Below, one piece after another: positions 43,256 to 52,193 of a DNA stretch of 57,484 nucleotides. Every line of letters begins with the position of its first letter. The first letter of the stretch is position 1. The DNA is from CAKUFA01 sp963646285 (GTDB taxonomy: Bacteria; Bacillota; Clostridia; Christensenellales; Aristaeellaceae), in NCBI GenBank assembly GCA_963646285.1, contig CAVIWF010000012.1, positions 1 through 57,484 of the forward strand, given 5' to 3'. The notes under the pieces were generated by a model, which was not told where the DNA came from, did no database searches, and saw only the letters and a list, made by a program, of their open reading frames with translations. The position numbers and the translations under genes are program-made.

Positions 43256-46200
43256 TTAATTCGGTATTTCAGGCTGTTCGCCGAAGTAATCCAGCATCTG
43301 CTCATCCGACAGGTTGAATTCTTCCTTGACGAAGCCCCACAGCTTGTTGGGACGCTTCTTAATCACGTTCCGCAGCCGCTCAATACGGCTCTGCCAATAC
43401 CGGTAGGCCGCATCGGAAGAGGTGGGCCATTCGGTAATGACGTACTGATCGTGCTCTTCTGCCCAGCGGGCGAAGTGGACGGTCATTTCCGAATCCAGCT
43501 GCTCCACCAGGGGTTCCAGCACGGACAGCATGTTTTCCGTGGTCAGGGTCTGGAAAATGTCGCCCAGCTTCCGCAGGAACTGATCCTTGTATTCCGGCAC
43601 TTCCAGCAGTTTCAGGAAGATGGTGTTGTCAATCTTCTGCTGTCCCATGCCGGTGGACTTGGTGTAGCTCTTGGGGCTGTTAAACTCGGAATTGTACAGG
43701 CCGTAGTCCAGGTCGTAGATGATCCACTTCCACTTGCTGCCTTCCTGACCGGTTTTATAGAAGCGGATGTTACCAATGTCGCTGTTGCCGAAGAACATTT
43801 CCAGCGCCATGTATTCCAGGTAATTGTCTACGTCCACGTTGTCCAGGATGTACTGCAAGTCCTCGGCATTGTTGGCAGGGTCAGAGGCTTTGATCTTCTT
43901 GATCATGGCCTTGTATTCCTTGTTGGAGCCGTAGTCCGTGGAACCGCTGCCGTGGAGCAGGGTGACCTTGCTGGCCTCGTCAAAGCTCAGCCCCTCGTGC
44001 TGCACCACAAAGTAGCGGTCGATACGTTCCCGCATGTTGTAGTGTCCCCAGTAGACCCCGTTGATGTACACCACCACAGGGTTCCACGCCTGATGGATAA
44101 TGGAGGTTCCGTAGAAGTCCATCAGCCGGGACTGGAAGCCGTCCACCAATCGGGTCCATACGCCGTCGTTGCCTGCATTACGGAGGACGAAGGCTTTGTA
44201 CTGGGTGTACTCCCGGTCATCGAAGAGCTTGGCGTTAAAGTACTTTTCGCCGTACACGGACTTGGAGCGGAACTTGATGGACTTCTGGGGCAGGTCAAGG
44301 CTGAAGTCGCCAGCCAGCTCAAAGCCGGTGCCCTGACTCAGTACCTGAGTGCCGTCCAGCAGGTAGTACTCGATGTAGCCCTCCTGGCGAATCTTGCCGA
44401 ACTGCCGGTAAACCGTGTTCTTGAAGGGCAGCTGACCGGCCACCTTGGTTACGTTGGCGCCGGTGACGAACATGCCCGTTTCCTCATTCCACAGAATGTC
44501 CGGGTCGCAGGTCAGGGACACAATAGGCAGGGAATGGTAAGCGTTAATGAAGTAGGTGCCGGTGGTGATGGTGCTGGGCTGGAGCCCTGTGGAAGAGAAG
44601 GCTCTTGCCCGAAGCACGGTGGTGAAGTTCAGCTCCAGCGTCTCGCCGTTATAGGGGGTAGAGGAGGTGGTGGGGATGGAGCCGTCCGTGGTGTAGTACA
44701 CCGTGCAGCCATCGGGAATGGTGAAGCCGGTGTACACCGTTTCATAGTGCAGTCCCGGTTCTACCAGCAGGGTGGGGGCTTCTGCGTAGCCCAGGAAACC
44801 TGAACCGTTGGAAGCCTTAGGCGTTGGCGTGTCATAATAAAAAAAGCCCGCCAATCCCAGGGTGCGGCCGTAGGACGTGTTGGTGGGAACGAGCGGCATA
44901 ACCAGCTTATCCAGTATCTTGCCCGTAGGATCGGACAGGCAGACCGTCTCGCCTCCGGCACGCAGAATCTTAAAGGATGCATGCAGCCGTGTGGTGGTGG
45001 TCAGCTGACTTTGACCGTCGCACAGCACCACCAGATATTCCCCCGGGCCAATGGTGGTGCCGGCGGGAAACTGCCATTTCCTCGCCCGGCCCACATTGTC
45101 CGACAGACCGTAATTGCTCAGGTCAACGGCCACGTTGGAGCTGTTGTAAAGCTCCACCCAGTCGCAGGGGGATACATCGTCATACACCTGTACGGAATCG
45201 TTGGAGGCCATGACTTCGGTGATGTACACGCCGGTTTTGTTCATCTGGCGCATGTTGTAGTCCATCTGGGCGGCGCCGGCCTCCGTGTTCGGGAGACCGG
45301 GGGTCGCCAGCTGATAGACTTTGAAGGTACCGTCACTGTCTCGGCCATAGCTGCAATCCTCAGCCAGGTTGTCAATGGTGACCCGATCCACCAGGCGGCC
45401 ATGACTGTCGGACAGCACCACCGTATCGTGCTCGGCACTGATGCGGAAGTTGGTGTGGGGCACGCCGGTGGAGGACTCTACCTTGTCCTTGCCGGAGCAG
45501 AACACCACATAGTAGCCGCCGGGAGCAATGGTTGCCCCGTCAGGGAAGCGCCACTTCAGCGGCTTGTTTTCCTTATTGCTCAGGGCGTAGTTTTCCAGGC
45601 TGATGGTCTGATTGGTGGTGTTGTACAGCTCAATCCAGTCGCTGAACTCACCGTCTTCATCCGTCAGGCCGCTCTTGGCGTCCGCCATGATTTCATTGAT
45701 AATGATGGCACCGTCCGTTACCGTGGTGGAGGTCAGGTAAGCCTGATAGCCTTCCTCCGTGTTGGGATAACCGGGGCTGTACAGCAGGGTGGAAGCCCAG
45801 GTGCCGTCTTCCTGCAAGGCCCAGCTTTCGTCACTGCCCATGATGGGGAAGGTGACAGAATCAATCTGATAAGCGCTGGGGTCGAAGAGATACACGGTTT
45901 CACCCACGCTGGAAAGCTTGAACTTGGCGTGAAGGGTTTCGCCTGCTACGCTGGCGTTGGTATCGGAGCAGAACACAATCACCCGGCCGTCTGCCGGCAG
46001 GGTCACATCCGGGAAGAGGAAGCGAATGGAATCTCCCCGGTCGCTCAAGCCCACGTCCTTCAGGGAAATCTCATGATCGGTGCTGTTCCAAATCTCGACC
46101 CAGTCATCATAGGAACCGGTTTCATCCGGCACGGAGGAACGGTTGGAAGCCATCAGCTCGCTGATGACCAGACCGTTGTAGGCACTGTCCTTTTCGCCGG

Positions 46201-46438
46201 TGGTTTGATCCACGTTGCCGTCTGCCGTGCCGGTGGTGCGAGTTGCCCGGGAAACGGGCTCCTTGGGGCAGATGATCACCAACAAAGCAACCAAGGCAAT
46301 GAACACTGCCATGGCGAACCAGGCAGGCTTTTTCCGCTTGGGACCACGTCCTCGCGTCTGCTGAGGAGCTGCCGGACGGGTTTGGGATTCCTGATAAGCC
46401 GTGCCGCTCCTTCTTCTTCTGGGCGGAGTTTGCTGCAT
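43256..46438 (-). CDS. Membrane-anchored LTD/CotH surface kinase
   Basis: 1060 residues. Basic, Pro/Gln-rich cytoplasmic tail (1-38), one membrane helix (about 40-57), then outside the cell three lamin-tail domains (about 88-228, 245-385, 402-545; each with INEI/SELM/TEVM starts, DWVELYN and GxYxVxxC marks), a chitobiase-C-like beta domain (about 560-625, YYTTDGSIPTTSSTPYNG), and a CotH kinase domain (about 638-1000) with NGVYWGHYNMRERID, GNSDIGNIRFY and WIIYDLDYGL. CotH is an atypical kinase that phosphorylates coat proteins in Bacillus spores. ATG 46438 has AGGAG 8 bases before it, better than 46480. Target unknown. Confidence 0.9.
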   Translation of the reverse strand: MQQTPPRRRRSGTAYQESQTRPAAPQQTRGRGPKRKKPAWFAMAVFIALVALLVIICPKEPVSRATRTTGTADGNVDQTTGEKDSAYNGLVISELMASNRSSVPDETGSYDDWVEIWNSTDHEISLKDVGLSDRGDSIRFLFPDVTLPADGRVIVFCSDTNASVAGETLHAKFKLSSVGETVYLFDPSAYQIDSVTFPIMGSDESWALQEDGTWASTLLYSPGYPNTEEGYQAYLTSTTVTDGAIIINEIMADAKSGLTDEDGEFSDWIELYNTTNQTISLENYALSNKENKPLKWRFPDGATIAPGGYYVVFCSGKDKVESSTGVPHTNFRISAEHDTVVLSDSHGRLVDRVTIDNLAEDCSYGRDSDGTFKVYQLATPGLPNTEAGAAQMDYNMRQMNKTGVYITEVMASNDSVQVYDDVSPCDWVELYNSSNVAVDLSNYGLSDNVGRARKWQFPAGTTIGPGEYLVVLCDGQSQLTTTTRLHASFKILRAGGETVCLSDPTGKILDKLVMPLVPTNTSYGRTLGLAGFFYYDTPTPKASNGSGFLGYAEAPTLLVEPGLHYETVYTGFTIPDGCTVYYTTDGSIPTTSSTPYNGETLELNFTTVLRARAFSSTGLQPSTITTGTYFINAYHSLPIVSLTCDPDILWNEETGMFVTGANVTKVAGQLPFKNTVYRQFGKIRQEGYIEYYLLDGTQVLSQGTGFELAGDFSLDLPQKSIKFRSKSVYGEKYFNAKLFDDREYTQYKAFVLRNAGNDGVWTRLVDGFQSRLMDFYGTSIIHQAWNPVVVYINGVYWGHYNMRERIDRYFVVQHEGLSFDEASKVTLLHGSGSTDYGSNKEYKAMIKKIKASDPANNAEDLQYILDNVDVDNYLEYMALEMFFGNSDIGNIRFYKTGQEGSKWKWIIYDLDYGLYNSEFNSPKSYTKSTGMGQQKIDNTIFLKLLEVPEYKDQFLRKLGDIFQTLTTENMLSVLEPLVEQLDSEMTVHFARWAEEHDQYVITEWPTSSDAAYRYWQSRIERLRNVIKKRPNKLWGFVKEEFNLSDEQMLDYFGEQPEIPN

Positions 46439-46530
46439 TTGCGTTTCTCCTGTTTCTGCGCCTGGATGCGCTACGTTCATACAGTATCTTGACGATAACG
46501 ACAGAGAAGCTGCGCCTCTCTATCCCCTGC

Positions 46531-46559
46531 ATTCTATCACACTTTTTTCTATCTTGCAA
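46531..46559 (-). promoter_or_regulatory. cotH-like gene promoter
   Basis: On the minus strand TTGCAA (46559-46554), 17-base spacer, TAGAAT (46536-46531), giving a leader of about 85 bases. Confidence 0.65.
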
Positions 46560-46657
46560 TGAAAGGACAAATTGTTGCAAAAGAAAAAAGGAAAGACGGG
46601 AGCAAAGGGGAACAAATGGAAAACTCAGTGTCCTTAACCGAGCACCTTGTGCGCCCC

Positions 46658-46685
46658 TTGACATTCCTGCCCCTTTCGATATGAT
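46658..46685 (+). promoter_or_regulatory. Promoter of the YitT-like gene
   Basis: Perfect TTGACA (46658-46663), 16-base spacer, TATGAT (46680-46685), divergent from the cotH-like gene. Confidence 0.7.
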
Positions 46686-46711
46686 TAGGAGGGTATATAC
46701 ATTAGGAGGGT
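46684..46711 (+). repeat. Doubled ribosome-site sequence
   Basis: ATTAGGAGGGT occurs at 46684-46694 and again at 46701-46711, a direct repeat of 11 bases. Only the second copy is well placed for the ATG at 46716; the first overlaps the -10 box end. Confidence 0.7.
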
Positions 46712-46715
46712 TATC

Positions 46716-47345
46716 ATGCTTCTGGATCATCTGAAACGGGAATGGAAACGATACGCCATGCTGCTGGCAGGGGCGGCTATATTGACCTTTGGCTTGTACA
46801 ATGTGCATAGCCGGTGCAGCATTACCGAGGGGGGCGTGCTGGGCATGACCCTGCTGGTGCAGCACTGGTTCGGCATTTCCCCCGCCATTACGGAAGTGGT
46901 GCTGGACGTTATTTGCTATGCCCTGGGTGTGAAATACCTGGGGAAGGATTTCCTGCGGTGCGCCCTTTGCGCTACCGGCGGGTTTGCCTTGACCTATGCC
47001 CTGTGGGAAAAAATCGGCCCCCTGCTGCCCTCCATGGCGGATCAGCCTTTGCTGGCGGCGGTGGTAGGTGCCTTGTTTGTGGGCGTGGGCGTAGGACTGG
47101 TGGTTCGTGCCGGCGGCGCCTCCGGGGGAGACGATGCTTTGGCACTGGTGATTGCCAAGCAGTTCCGCTGGCCGGTGGATCGTGCCTATCTGTTTACGGA
47201 TGTGGTGGTGCTGACCCTGTCCCTGAGCTACATTCCCTGGCAGAAGATTGCCTGCTCTTTGGTGACGGTGACGCTTTCTTCCTTTATCATTGGCAAAATT
47301 CACGGCATGAAAAAATCGGACGCTACGGTAACCTCGGCAAATTGA
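46716..47345 (+). CDS. YitT-like membrane protein (DUF161)
   Basis: 209 residues with about five to six membrane helices. GLYNVHSRCSITEGGVLGMTLL and GLVVRAGGASGGDDALALVIAK are the glycine-rich repeats of YitT_membrane (PF02588). The DUF2179 soluble end usual in YitT is missing, so this is a short form. Function not known. AGGAGGG lies 5 bases before the ATG. Single gene with its own promoter; the rml operon promoter comes soon after its stop. Confidence 0.82.
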   Translation: MLLDHLKREWKRYAMLLAGAAILTFGLYNVHSRCSITEGGVLGMTLLVQHWFGISPAITEVVLDVICYALGVKYLGKDFLRCALCATGGFALTYALWEKIGPLLPSMADQPLLAAVVGALFVGVGVGLVVRAGGASGGDDALALVIAKQFRWPVDRAYLFTDVVVLTLSLSYIPWQKIACSLVTVTLSSFIIGKIHGMKKSDATVTSAN

Positions 47346-47375
47346 TGAAATTGCCAGCAACTGTCAATCCCTGGT

Positions 47376-47404
47376 TTGCTTTTTCCACAGGCCTATGCTA
47401 TAAT
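47376..47404 (+). promoter_or_regulatory. rml operon promoter
   Basis: TTGCTT (47376-47381), 17-base spacer, TATAAT (47399-47404); the leader to rmlA is about 50 bases. Confidence 0.75.
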
Positions 47405-47460
47405 GAATCAACGGAAACGTTTTTCCTAAATTTCATTGCAACTTAAAGGAGGACCGCTTC

Positions 47461-48345
47461 ATGAAGGGAATCATCTTGGCCGGCGGAGCAGGCACGCGGC
47501 TGTACCCACTGACCATGGTCACCAGTAAGCAGCTGCTGCCGGTGTACGATAAGCCCATGATCTACTATCCTCTGTCCACGCTGATGCTTGCCGGCATCCG
47601 TGATATTTTGATCATCTCCACCCCGGTGGATACGCCTCGCTTCCAGTCCCTTTTGGGGGATGGCAGCCAGTTCGGCGTGTCCCTCCAGTATGCGGTGCAG
47701 CCTTCCCCGGACGGTCTGGCACAGGCGTTCATCATCGGTGAGGAATTCATCGGGGACGACAGCTGCGCCATGGTACTGGGGGATAACATCTTCTACGGCA
47801 ATGGCTTCTCCCATGTGCTGAAGGATGCTGCTGCCAACGCAAAGACTGGCCGTGCCACCATCTTCGGCTACTACGTGAACGATCCGGAGCGGTTCGGCAT
47901 TGTGGAGTTTGACGAAAACGGCAAGGTCATCTCGGTGGAGGAAAAGCCTAAGAACCCCAAGAGCAATTACTGCATTACGGGGCTGTACTTCTACCCGGCC
48001 GGGGTCAGCGCAAAGGCCAAGGAAGTGAAGCCTTCCGCCCGGGGCGAGTTGGAAATCACCACCCTGAACGACATGTACCTGCAAAGCGGCGAACTGGATG
48101 TGAAGCTGCTGGGTCGGGGCTATGCCTGGCTGGATACGGGCACCATGGAATCTCTGGTAGAGGCTGCCGATTTTGTGCGCATGGTGGAAAAGCGGCAGGG
48201 CATCAAGATTTCCGCTCCCGAGGAGATTGCCTACAAGAACGGCTGGATTAACAAGGAAGAGCTGCTTGCATCTGCTCAGCGGTACGGCAAGAGCCCCTAT
48301 GGCGAGCACCTGAAAGCTGTGGCAGACGGGAAGATTCGCTACTAA
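47461..48345 (+). CDS. rfbA: Glucose-1-phosphate thymidylyltransferase
   Basis: First step to dTDP-L-rhamnose: dTTP plus glucose-1-phosphate gives dTDP-glucose. 294 residues; nucleotide site GIILAGGAGTRLYPLT at the N-terminus, DKPMIYYPLSTLM, VLGDNIFYG and GRGYAWLDTGT. AAAGGAGG precedes the ATG. First of four genes in the order rmlA-C-B-D. Confidence 0.97.
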   Translation: MKGIILAGGAGTRLYPLTMVTSKQLLPVYDKPMIYYPLSTLMLAGIRDILIISTPVDTPRFQSLLGDGSQFGVSLQYAVQPSPDGLAQAFIIGEEFIGDDSCAMVLGDNIFYGNGFSHVLKDAAANAKTGRATIFGYYVNDPERFGIVEFDENGKVISVEEKPKNPKSNYCITGLYFYPAGVSAKAKEVKPSARGELEITTLNDMYLQSGELDVKLLGRGYAWLDTGTMESLVEAADFVRMVEKRQGIKISAPEEIAYKNGWINKEELLASAQRYGKSPYGEHLKAVADGKIRY

Positions 48346-48372
48346 TTTTTCTTTGAAAGAGGTCTTGGATTC

Positions 48373-48942
48373 ATGGAGAAGATCGCCACCTCCCTGCCGG
48401 GAGTTTACATCATTGAGCCCAAAGTCTTCGGCGACAAGCGGGGCTACTTTATGGAAACCTATTCCCAGAAGGCCTTCCATGACCTGGGGATTGACAACGT
48501 ATTCGTGCAGGATAATCAGTCCTTCACAGCCCAGAAGGGTGTGCTGCGGGGCATTCATTTCCAGAATGATCCCATGGCCCAGGCCAAGCTGGTTCGTGTG
48601 ACCAAGGGCGCTGTGATGGATGTGGCGGTGGATCTCCGCAAGGGCAGCCCCACCTATCGGCAGTGGGTTGCGGTGGAGCTTTCTGCCGAAAACAAGCGGA
48701 TGCTCTTCATTCCCCGGGGCTTCGGCCACGGTTTCCGTACCCTGACGGATGATGTGGAGTTCTGCTACAAGGTGGATAATCTCTACAGCAAGGAATGCGA
48801 CCGGGGCATCCGGTTTAACGACCCTGCCATCGGTGTTGCATGGGGCGAGGTGATTGAGGAGCTGCTCAGCCAGAAGGATACCACCTCCCCGCTCCTTGCG
48901 GACAGCGACTGCAACTTCGTGTATAAGGAGGAACAGGCATGA
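48373..48942 (+). CDS. rfbC: dTDP-4-dehydrorhamnose 3,5-epimerase
   Basis: 189 residues, cupin fold. GVYIIEPKVFGDKRGYFMETYS, RGIHFQ (active-site His), VDLRKGSPTYRQW and IPRGFGHGF are family marks. Third chemical step of the pathway. AAAGAGGT lies before the ATG. The stop overlaps rfbB by 4 bases. Confidence 0.96.
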   Translation: MEKIATSLPGVYIIEPKVFGDKRGYFMETYSQKAFHDLGIDNVFVQDNQSFTAQKGVLRGIHFQNDPMAQAKLVRVTKGAVMDVAVDLRKGSPTYRQWVAVELSAENKRMLFIPRGFGHGFRTLTDDVEFCYKVDNLYSKECDRGIRFNDPAIGVAWGEVIEELLSQKDTTSPLLADSDCNFVYKEEQA

Positions 48943-49967
48943 CCATTATCGTCACCGGCGGCGCCGGCTTCATCGGCAGCAACTTCATTTACTTTCAGCT
49001 GAAGCATCATCCGGAAGATCGGATCATCTGCTTGGACAGCCTGACCTATGCAGGCAATATGGCCACCTTGGATGAGGCCATGAAGAATGACCACTTCCGC
49101 TTTGTCAAGGCAGACATTACGGACAAGGCCGCCGTGGAAAAGCTCTTCCAGGAAGAGCATCCTGACATCATTGTGAACTTTGCGGCGGAAAGCCATGTGG
49201 ATCGTTCTGTGGAAGATCCGGGGCTGTTCCTGCGCACCAACATTCTGGGCACCCAGACTCTGATGGACGCCTGCCGGAAGTACGGCATTAAGCGGTACCA
49301 TCAGGTATCCACCGATGAGGTGTACGGGGATCTGCCCCTGGATCGGCCGGATCTGTTCTTCACGGAAGAGACCCCCATTCACACCTCCAGCCCCTACAGC
49401 GCCTCCAAGGCATCTGCTGATCTGCTGGTGCTGGCCTATGCCCGTACCTTCCACCTGCCGGTGTCCATCACCCGCTGCTCCAACAACTATGGCCCCTACC
49501 ACTTCCCGGAGAAGCTGATTCCCCTGATGATTTCCCGTGCCTTGGCAGACGAAAGCCTGCCGGTATACGGTACCGGCGAAAACGTGCGGGACTGGCTGTA
49601 CGTGGAAGACCACTGCTCTGCCATTGACTTGGTGATCCGCAAGGGCCGTGAGGGAGAAATCTACAACGTGGGCGGCCATAACGAGCGCACCAACCTGGAA
49701 GTGGTGAAAACCATCCTGCGGGAGCTGGGCAAGCCGGAAAGCCTGATCACCTATGTGAAGGATCGGCCGGGTCACGACCAGCGGTACGCCATTGACCCCA
49801 GCAAGATTCACGGAGAACTGGGCTGGCTGCCTGCCACCACCTTCGATGAAGGCATCAAGAAGACCATCCGCTGGTATCTGGATAACGAAAAGTGGTGGAA
49901 GGATATTCTGGCAGGGGATTATCAGAACTACTACGAAAAAATGTATGGAAACAGAGGACAAGCATGA
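48939..49967 (+). CDS. rfbB: dTDP-glucose 4,6-dehydratase
   Basis: 342 residues, short-chain dehydrogenase of the extended type. NAD site TGGAGFIGSNF, AAESHVDRS, STDEVYGDL (with acid and base residues), YSASKASAD (YxxxK) and RCSNNYGPYHFPEKLIPL. Second step of the pathway. ATGA overlap with rfbC; stop overlaps rfbD. Confidence 0.97.
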   Translation: MTIIVTGGAGFIGSNFIYFQLKHHPEDRIICLDSLTYAGNMATLDEAMKNDHFRFVKADITDKAAVEKLFQEEHPDIIVNFAAESHVDRSVEDPGLFLRTNILGTQTLMDACRKYGIKRYHQVSTDEVYGDLPLDRPDLFFTEETPIHTSSPYSASKASADLLVLAYARTFHLPVSITRCSNNYGPYHFPEKLIPLMISRALADESLPVYGTGENVRDWLYVEDHCSAIDLVIRKGREGEIYNVGGHNERTNLEVVKTILRELGKPESLITYVKDRPGHDQRYAIDPSKIHGELGWLPATTFDEGIKKTIRWYLDNEKWWKDILAGDYQNYYEKMYGNRGQA

Positions 49968-50812
49968 AGGTATTGGTAACCGGCGTTGCCGGACAATTGG
50001 GCTATGACTGCGTGAAGCGGCTGACTGCTCTGGGCATTGAATGCAGGGGCGTGGACCGGGATGATTTTGATCTGACGGACGCACAGGCTGTCATGACCTA
50101 TGTGAAGGATTATGCGCCTGATGCGATTATGCACTGCGCTGCCTACACCAATGTGGATAAGGCGGAAACCGAGCCGGAGGTTGCGGCGGATGTGAACGGC
50201 GGCGGCACCTTGAACATGGTGCGGGCTGCCCTGGCGGTGGATGCGGCGCTGATGTACATCTCCACGGACTACGTGTTTTCCGGGGAAGGCACCGAGCCCT
50301 TCCAGGTGAAGGATCCCATTGCACCCCAGAACGTATACGGCCTGACCAAAGCACAGGGGGAAGAAGCTGTCCGCAGCCTGATGCAGAAGTTCTTCATCAT
50401 CCGCACGGCCTGGGTGTTCGGACTTAACGGCCGGAACTTTGTGAAGACCATGCTGCGCCTTGGCAGTGAAAAGGACGAGCTGAATGTGGTTAACGATCAG
50501 TTCGGTTCGCCCACCTATACCCCTGATCTGGCACGGCTGATGTGCGACATGATCCGCACCAACCACTACGGCGTGTATCATGCCACCAACGAGGGTTTCT
50601 GCTCCTGGGCAGATTTTGCGGAGGAGATCATGAAGCAGTCCGGCAGAAAGTGCCGGATCCATCCGGTGACCACCGAGGAGTATAACGCCCCTGTGAAGCG
50701 TCCCGCCAACTCCCGCCTGAGCAAGGAAAGCCTGAGCGATGCCGGATTCGATCGCCTGCCCCCCTGGCAGGATGCACTGGCTCGCTATTTGGTGGAGCTG
50801 GGAGAAAAGTAA
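49964..50812 (+). CDS. rfbD: dTDP-4-dehydrorhamnose reductase
   Basis: 282 residues. NADPH site TGVAGQLGYD, HCAAYTNVDKAE, STDYVFSGEG and YGLTKAQGE (YxxxK) show the last enzyme of dTDP-L-rhamnose synthesis. ATG 49964 overlaps the rfbB stop; earlier in-frame starts lie in rfbB. A strong terminator follows, so no glycosyltransferase is in this operon; rhamnose users must be elsewhere. Confidence 0.97.
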   Translation: MKVLVTGVAGQLGYDCVKRLTALGIECRGVDRDDFDLTDAQAVMTYVKDYAPDAIMHCAAYTNVDKAETEPEVAADVNGGGTLNMVRAALAVDAALMYISTDYVFSGEGTEPFQVKDPIAPQNVYGLTKAQGEEAVRSLMQKFFIIRTAWVFGLNGRNFVKTMLRLGSEKDELNVVNDQFGSPTYTPDLARLMCDMIRTNHYGVYHATNEGFCSWADFAEEIMKQSGRKCRIHPVTTEEYNAPVKRPANSRLSKESLSDAGFDRLPPWQDALARYLVELGEK

Positions 50813-50835
50813 ATCATCATCTGTACATGGAAAAG

Positions 50836-50871
50836 CTGGTGTGAAACATGAGGTTTTGCACCAGTTTTTTT
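50836..50871 (+). terminator. Terminator of the rml operon
   Basis: CTGGTGTGAAAC (50836-50847) pairs with 50853-50864 with two G-T wobbles, 5-base loop, followed by T7. Confidence 0.92.
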
Positions 50872-50892
50872 GATGCGGACACGGAAAAATTG

Positions 50893-50921
50893 TTGACATT
50901 TTCATAACGAAGCGGTACAGT
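50893..50921 (+). promoter_or_regulatory. Promoter of the secreted split-barrel-like gene
   Basis: Perfect TTGACA (50893-50898), 17-base spacer, TACAGT (50916-50921), leaving a leader of about 40 bases with AGAGGAG before the ATG. Confidence 0.75.
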
Positions 50922-50970
50922 AAGGGTATGCTCAGCAAGAAGGATTGGCTGAACGGAAAAGAGGAGAAAA

Positions 50971-52059
50971 ATGAACACTCGTACCAGACTGACTGCGCTG
51001 CTGGCTGCAGCAACAATGGCTCTGCCCATGGTGGCTATGGCAGACATCACGGACGAAGAGGGCGCCGCTTGGGCAGAAGCCCACGGCTACGTGAAAATGG
51101 AAGCCGATGCAGTGACCTCCGCCACGGAAAAGAAGGTTGGCGGCGTGAACTACGGTGCCATCGAATGGGATAACGATCTGCAAATGGCTGCCGTGCGGGA
51201 ATTCCTGAAGGGCGGCAAGTATGTGGGTGACCCTTCCTTCGCTCAGGATGAAACCGGTTATAACTATCGGGAAATGTATCAGCTGGCTACCAGCCGCAAC
51301 AACATCCCTTCCAACACCAACCTGGAAATGGTGCTGGACGCAAGCAACCTGCACCTGCTGGGTGCATCTGAAGCAGGCACCAGCAAGACCATGGACTTCC
51401 AGGACAACCCCCATGTATCCGTCAGCTGGGTGCGTCAGCTGCGGGTAGAGGAAGAAGAGACCTACAACTACTATTGCTCCTATGGTGTGCAGTATAACGG
51501 CACGGTGAAGATTTACACCACCGATGACCTGAACACCGAGGAAGGCGCTGCTGCCCTCATCAACCTGTTTGATAAGTATTATCCCACCCTGGCTTCCACC
51601 TGGGCAGCCTATGGTGCAGGCTTGACCGGCCTGACGGATGAAGCCGCCATCAAGGAAGCGAAGCTGGCTTACATCACCAAGACCATGAGCACCGGCTACA
51701 TGGTGGTGTATGAAATCATTCCGGACAGCATCGTGATCACGGCACCCTTCCTGATGAATATGTCTCCCACCATGGCCAATGCCGCCCGCTTCACCCAGGT
51801 GCAGGAAGGGGATACCAAGTATGCCTACACCCTGGGCCTGTCGGATGCCTTCATTGATCAGCTGATTGCCTACAAGGATGCTTACCTGGCTACCGAGGAA
51901 GGCGCTGCCGCTGTGCAGGAATACTATTCTACCGCCATGTATCAGCAGCTGGATCAGTACTGCGCCACCTACGGTGCACCTACCAGCCTGGCACTGGCAC
52001 AGATGACCACCAACGCCGCAGGCCTGAAGACCCAGACCACCTGGAAGCCTGCTGAGTAA
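50971..52059 (+). CDS. Secreted protein with PNPOx-like split-barrel region
   Basis: 362 residues with a signal peptide (cut after LPMVAMA, residue 24). Residues about 95-200 follow the flavin-binding split-barrel pattern (LATSRNNIPSNTNLEMV, LHLLGASEAGTSKTMDFQDNPHVSVSWV, QYNGTVKIYTTDD), like pyridoxamine phosphate oxidase-type proteins but exported. The N-terminal 70 and C-terminal 150 residues match nothing I recognise; no lipobox or wall anchor. Single gene between its own promoter and terminator. The cofactor (FMN, F420, heme or none) and role cannot be told. Confidence 0.7.
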   Translation: MNTRTRLTALLAAATMALPMVAMADITDEEGAAWAEAHGYVKMEADAVTSATEKKVGGVNYGAIEWDNDLQMAAVREFLKGGKYVGDPSFAQDETGYNYREMYQLATSRNNIPSNTNLEMVLDASNLHLLGASEAGTSKTMDFQDNPHVSVSWVRQLRVEEEETYNYYCSYGVQYNGTVKIYTTDDLNTEEGAAALINLFDKYYPTLASTWAAYGAGLTGLTDEAAIKEAKLAYITKTMSTGYMVVYEIIPDSIVITAPFLMNMSPTMANAARFTQVQEGDTKYAYTLGLSDAFIDQLIAYKDAYLATEEGAAAVQEYYSTAMYQQLDQYCATYGAPTSLALAQMTTNAAGLKTQTTWKPAE

Positions 52060-52083
52060 CAAACGATTGCAATGAACCCATGG

Positions 52084-52123
52084 GGAGCCTCCTGCTATGA
52101 TGGCGGGAGGCTCCTTCCTTTTC
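52084..52123 (+). terminator. Terminator of the secreted-protein gene
   Basis: GGAGCCTCCTGC (52084-52095) pairs with 52103-52114 (one wobble), followed by TTCCTTTTC. Confidence 0.88.
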
Positions 52124-52131
52124 TAGGTAAC

Positions 52132-52163
52132 AAAAAGGAAGCCCCCTTTTTGGGGAGGCTTCC
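52132..52163 (-). terminator. Terminator of the ABC importer operon
   Basis: On the minus strand GGAAGCC-TCCCC (52163-52152) pairs with 52146-52137 around A5, followed by TTTTTG. Separate from the plus-strand terminator just left of it. Confidence 0.88.
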
Positions 52164-52193
52164 CTGGTTTGCTTGGCGGGATGGGAACTCGGT

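Noticed and set aside
43181..44803. 540-codon open frame opposite the cotH-like gene
   Set aside because: Shadow of the LTD/CotH gene; composition typical of mirror frames.
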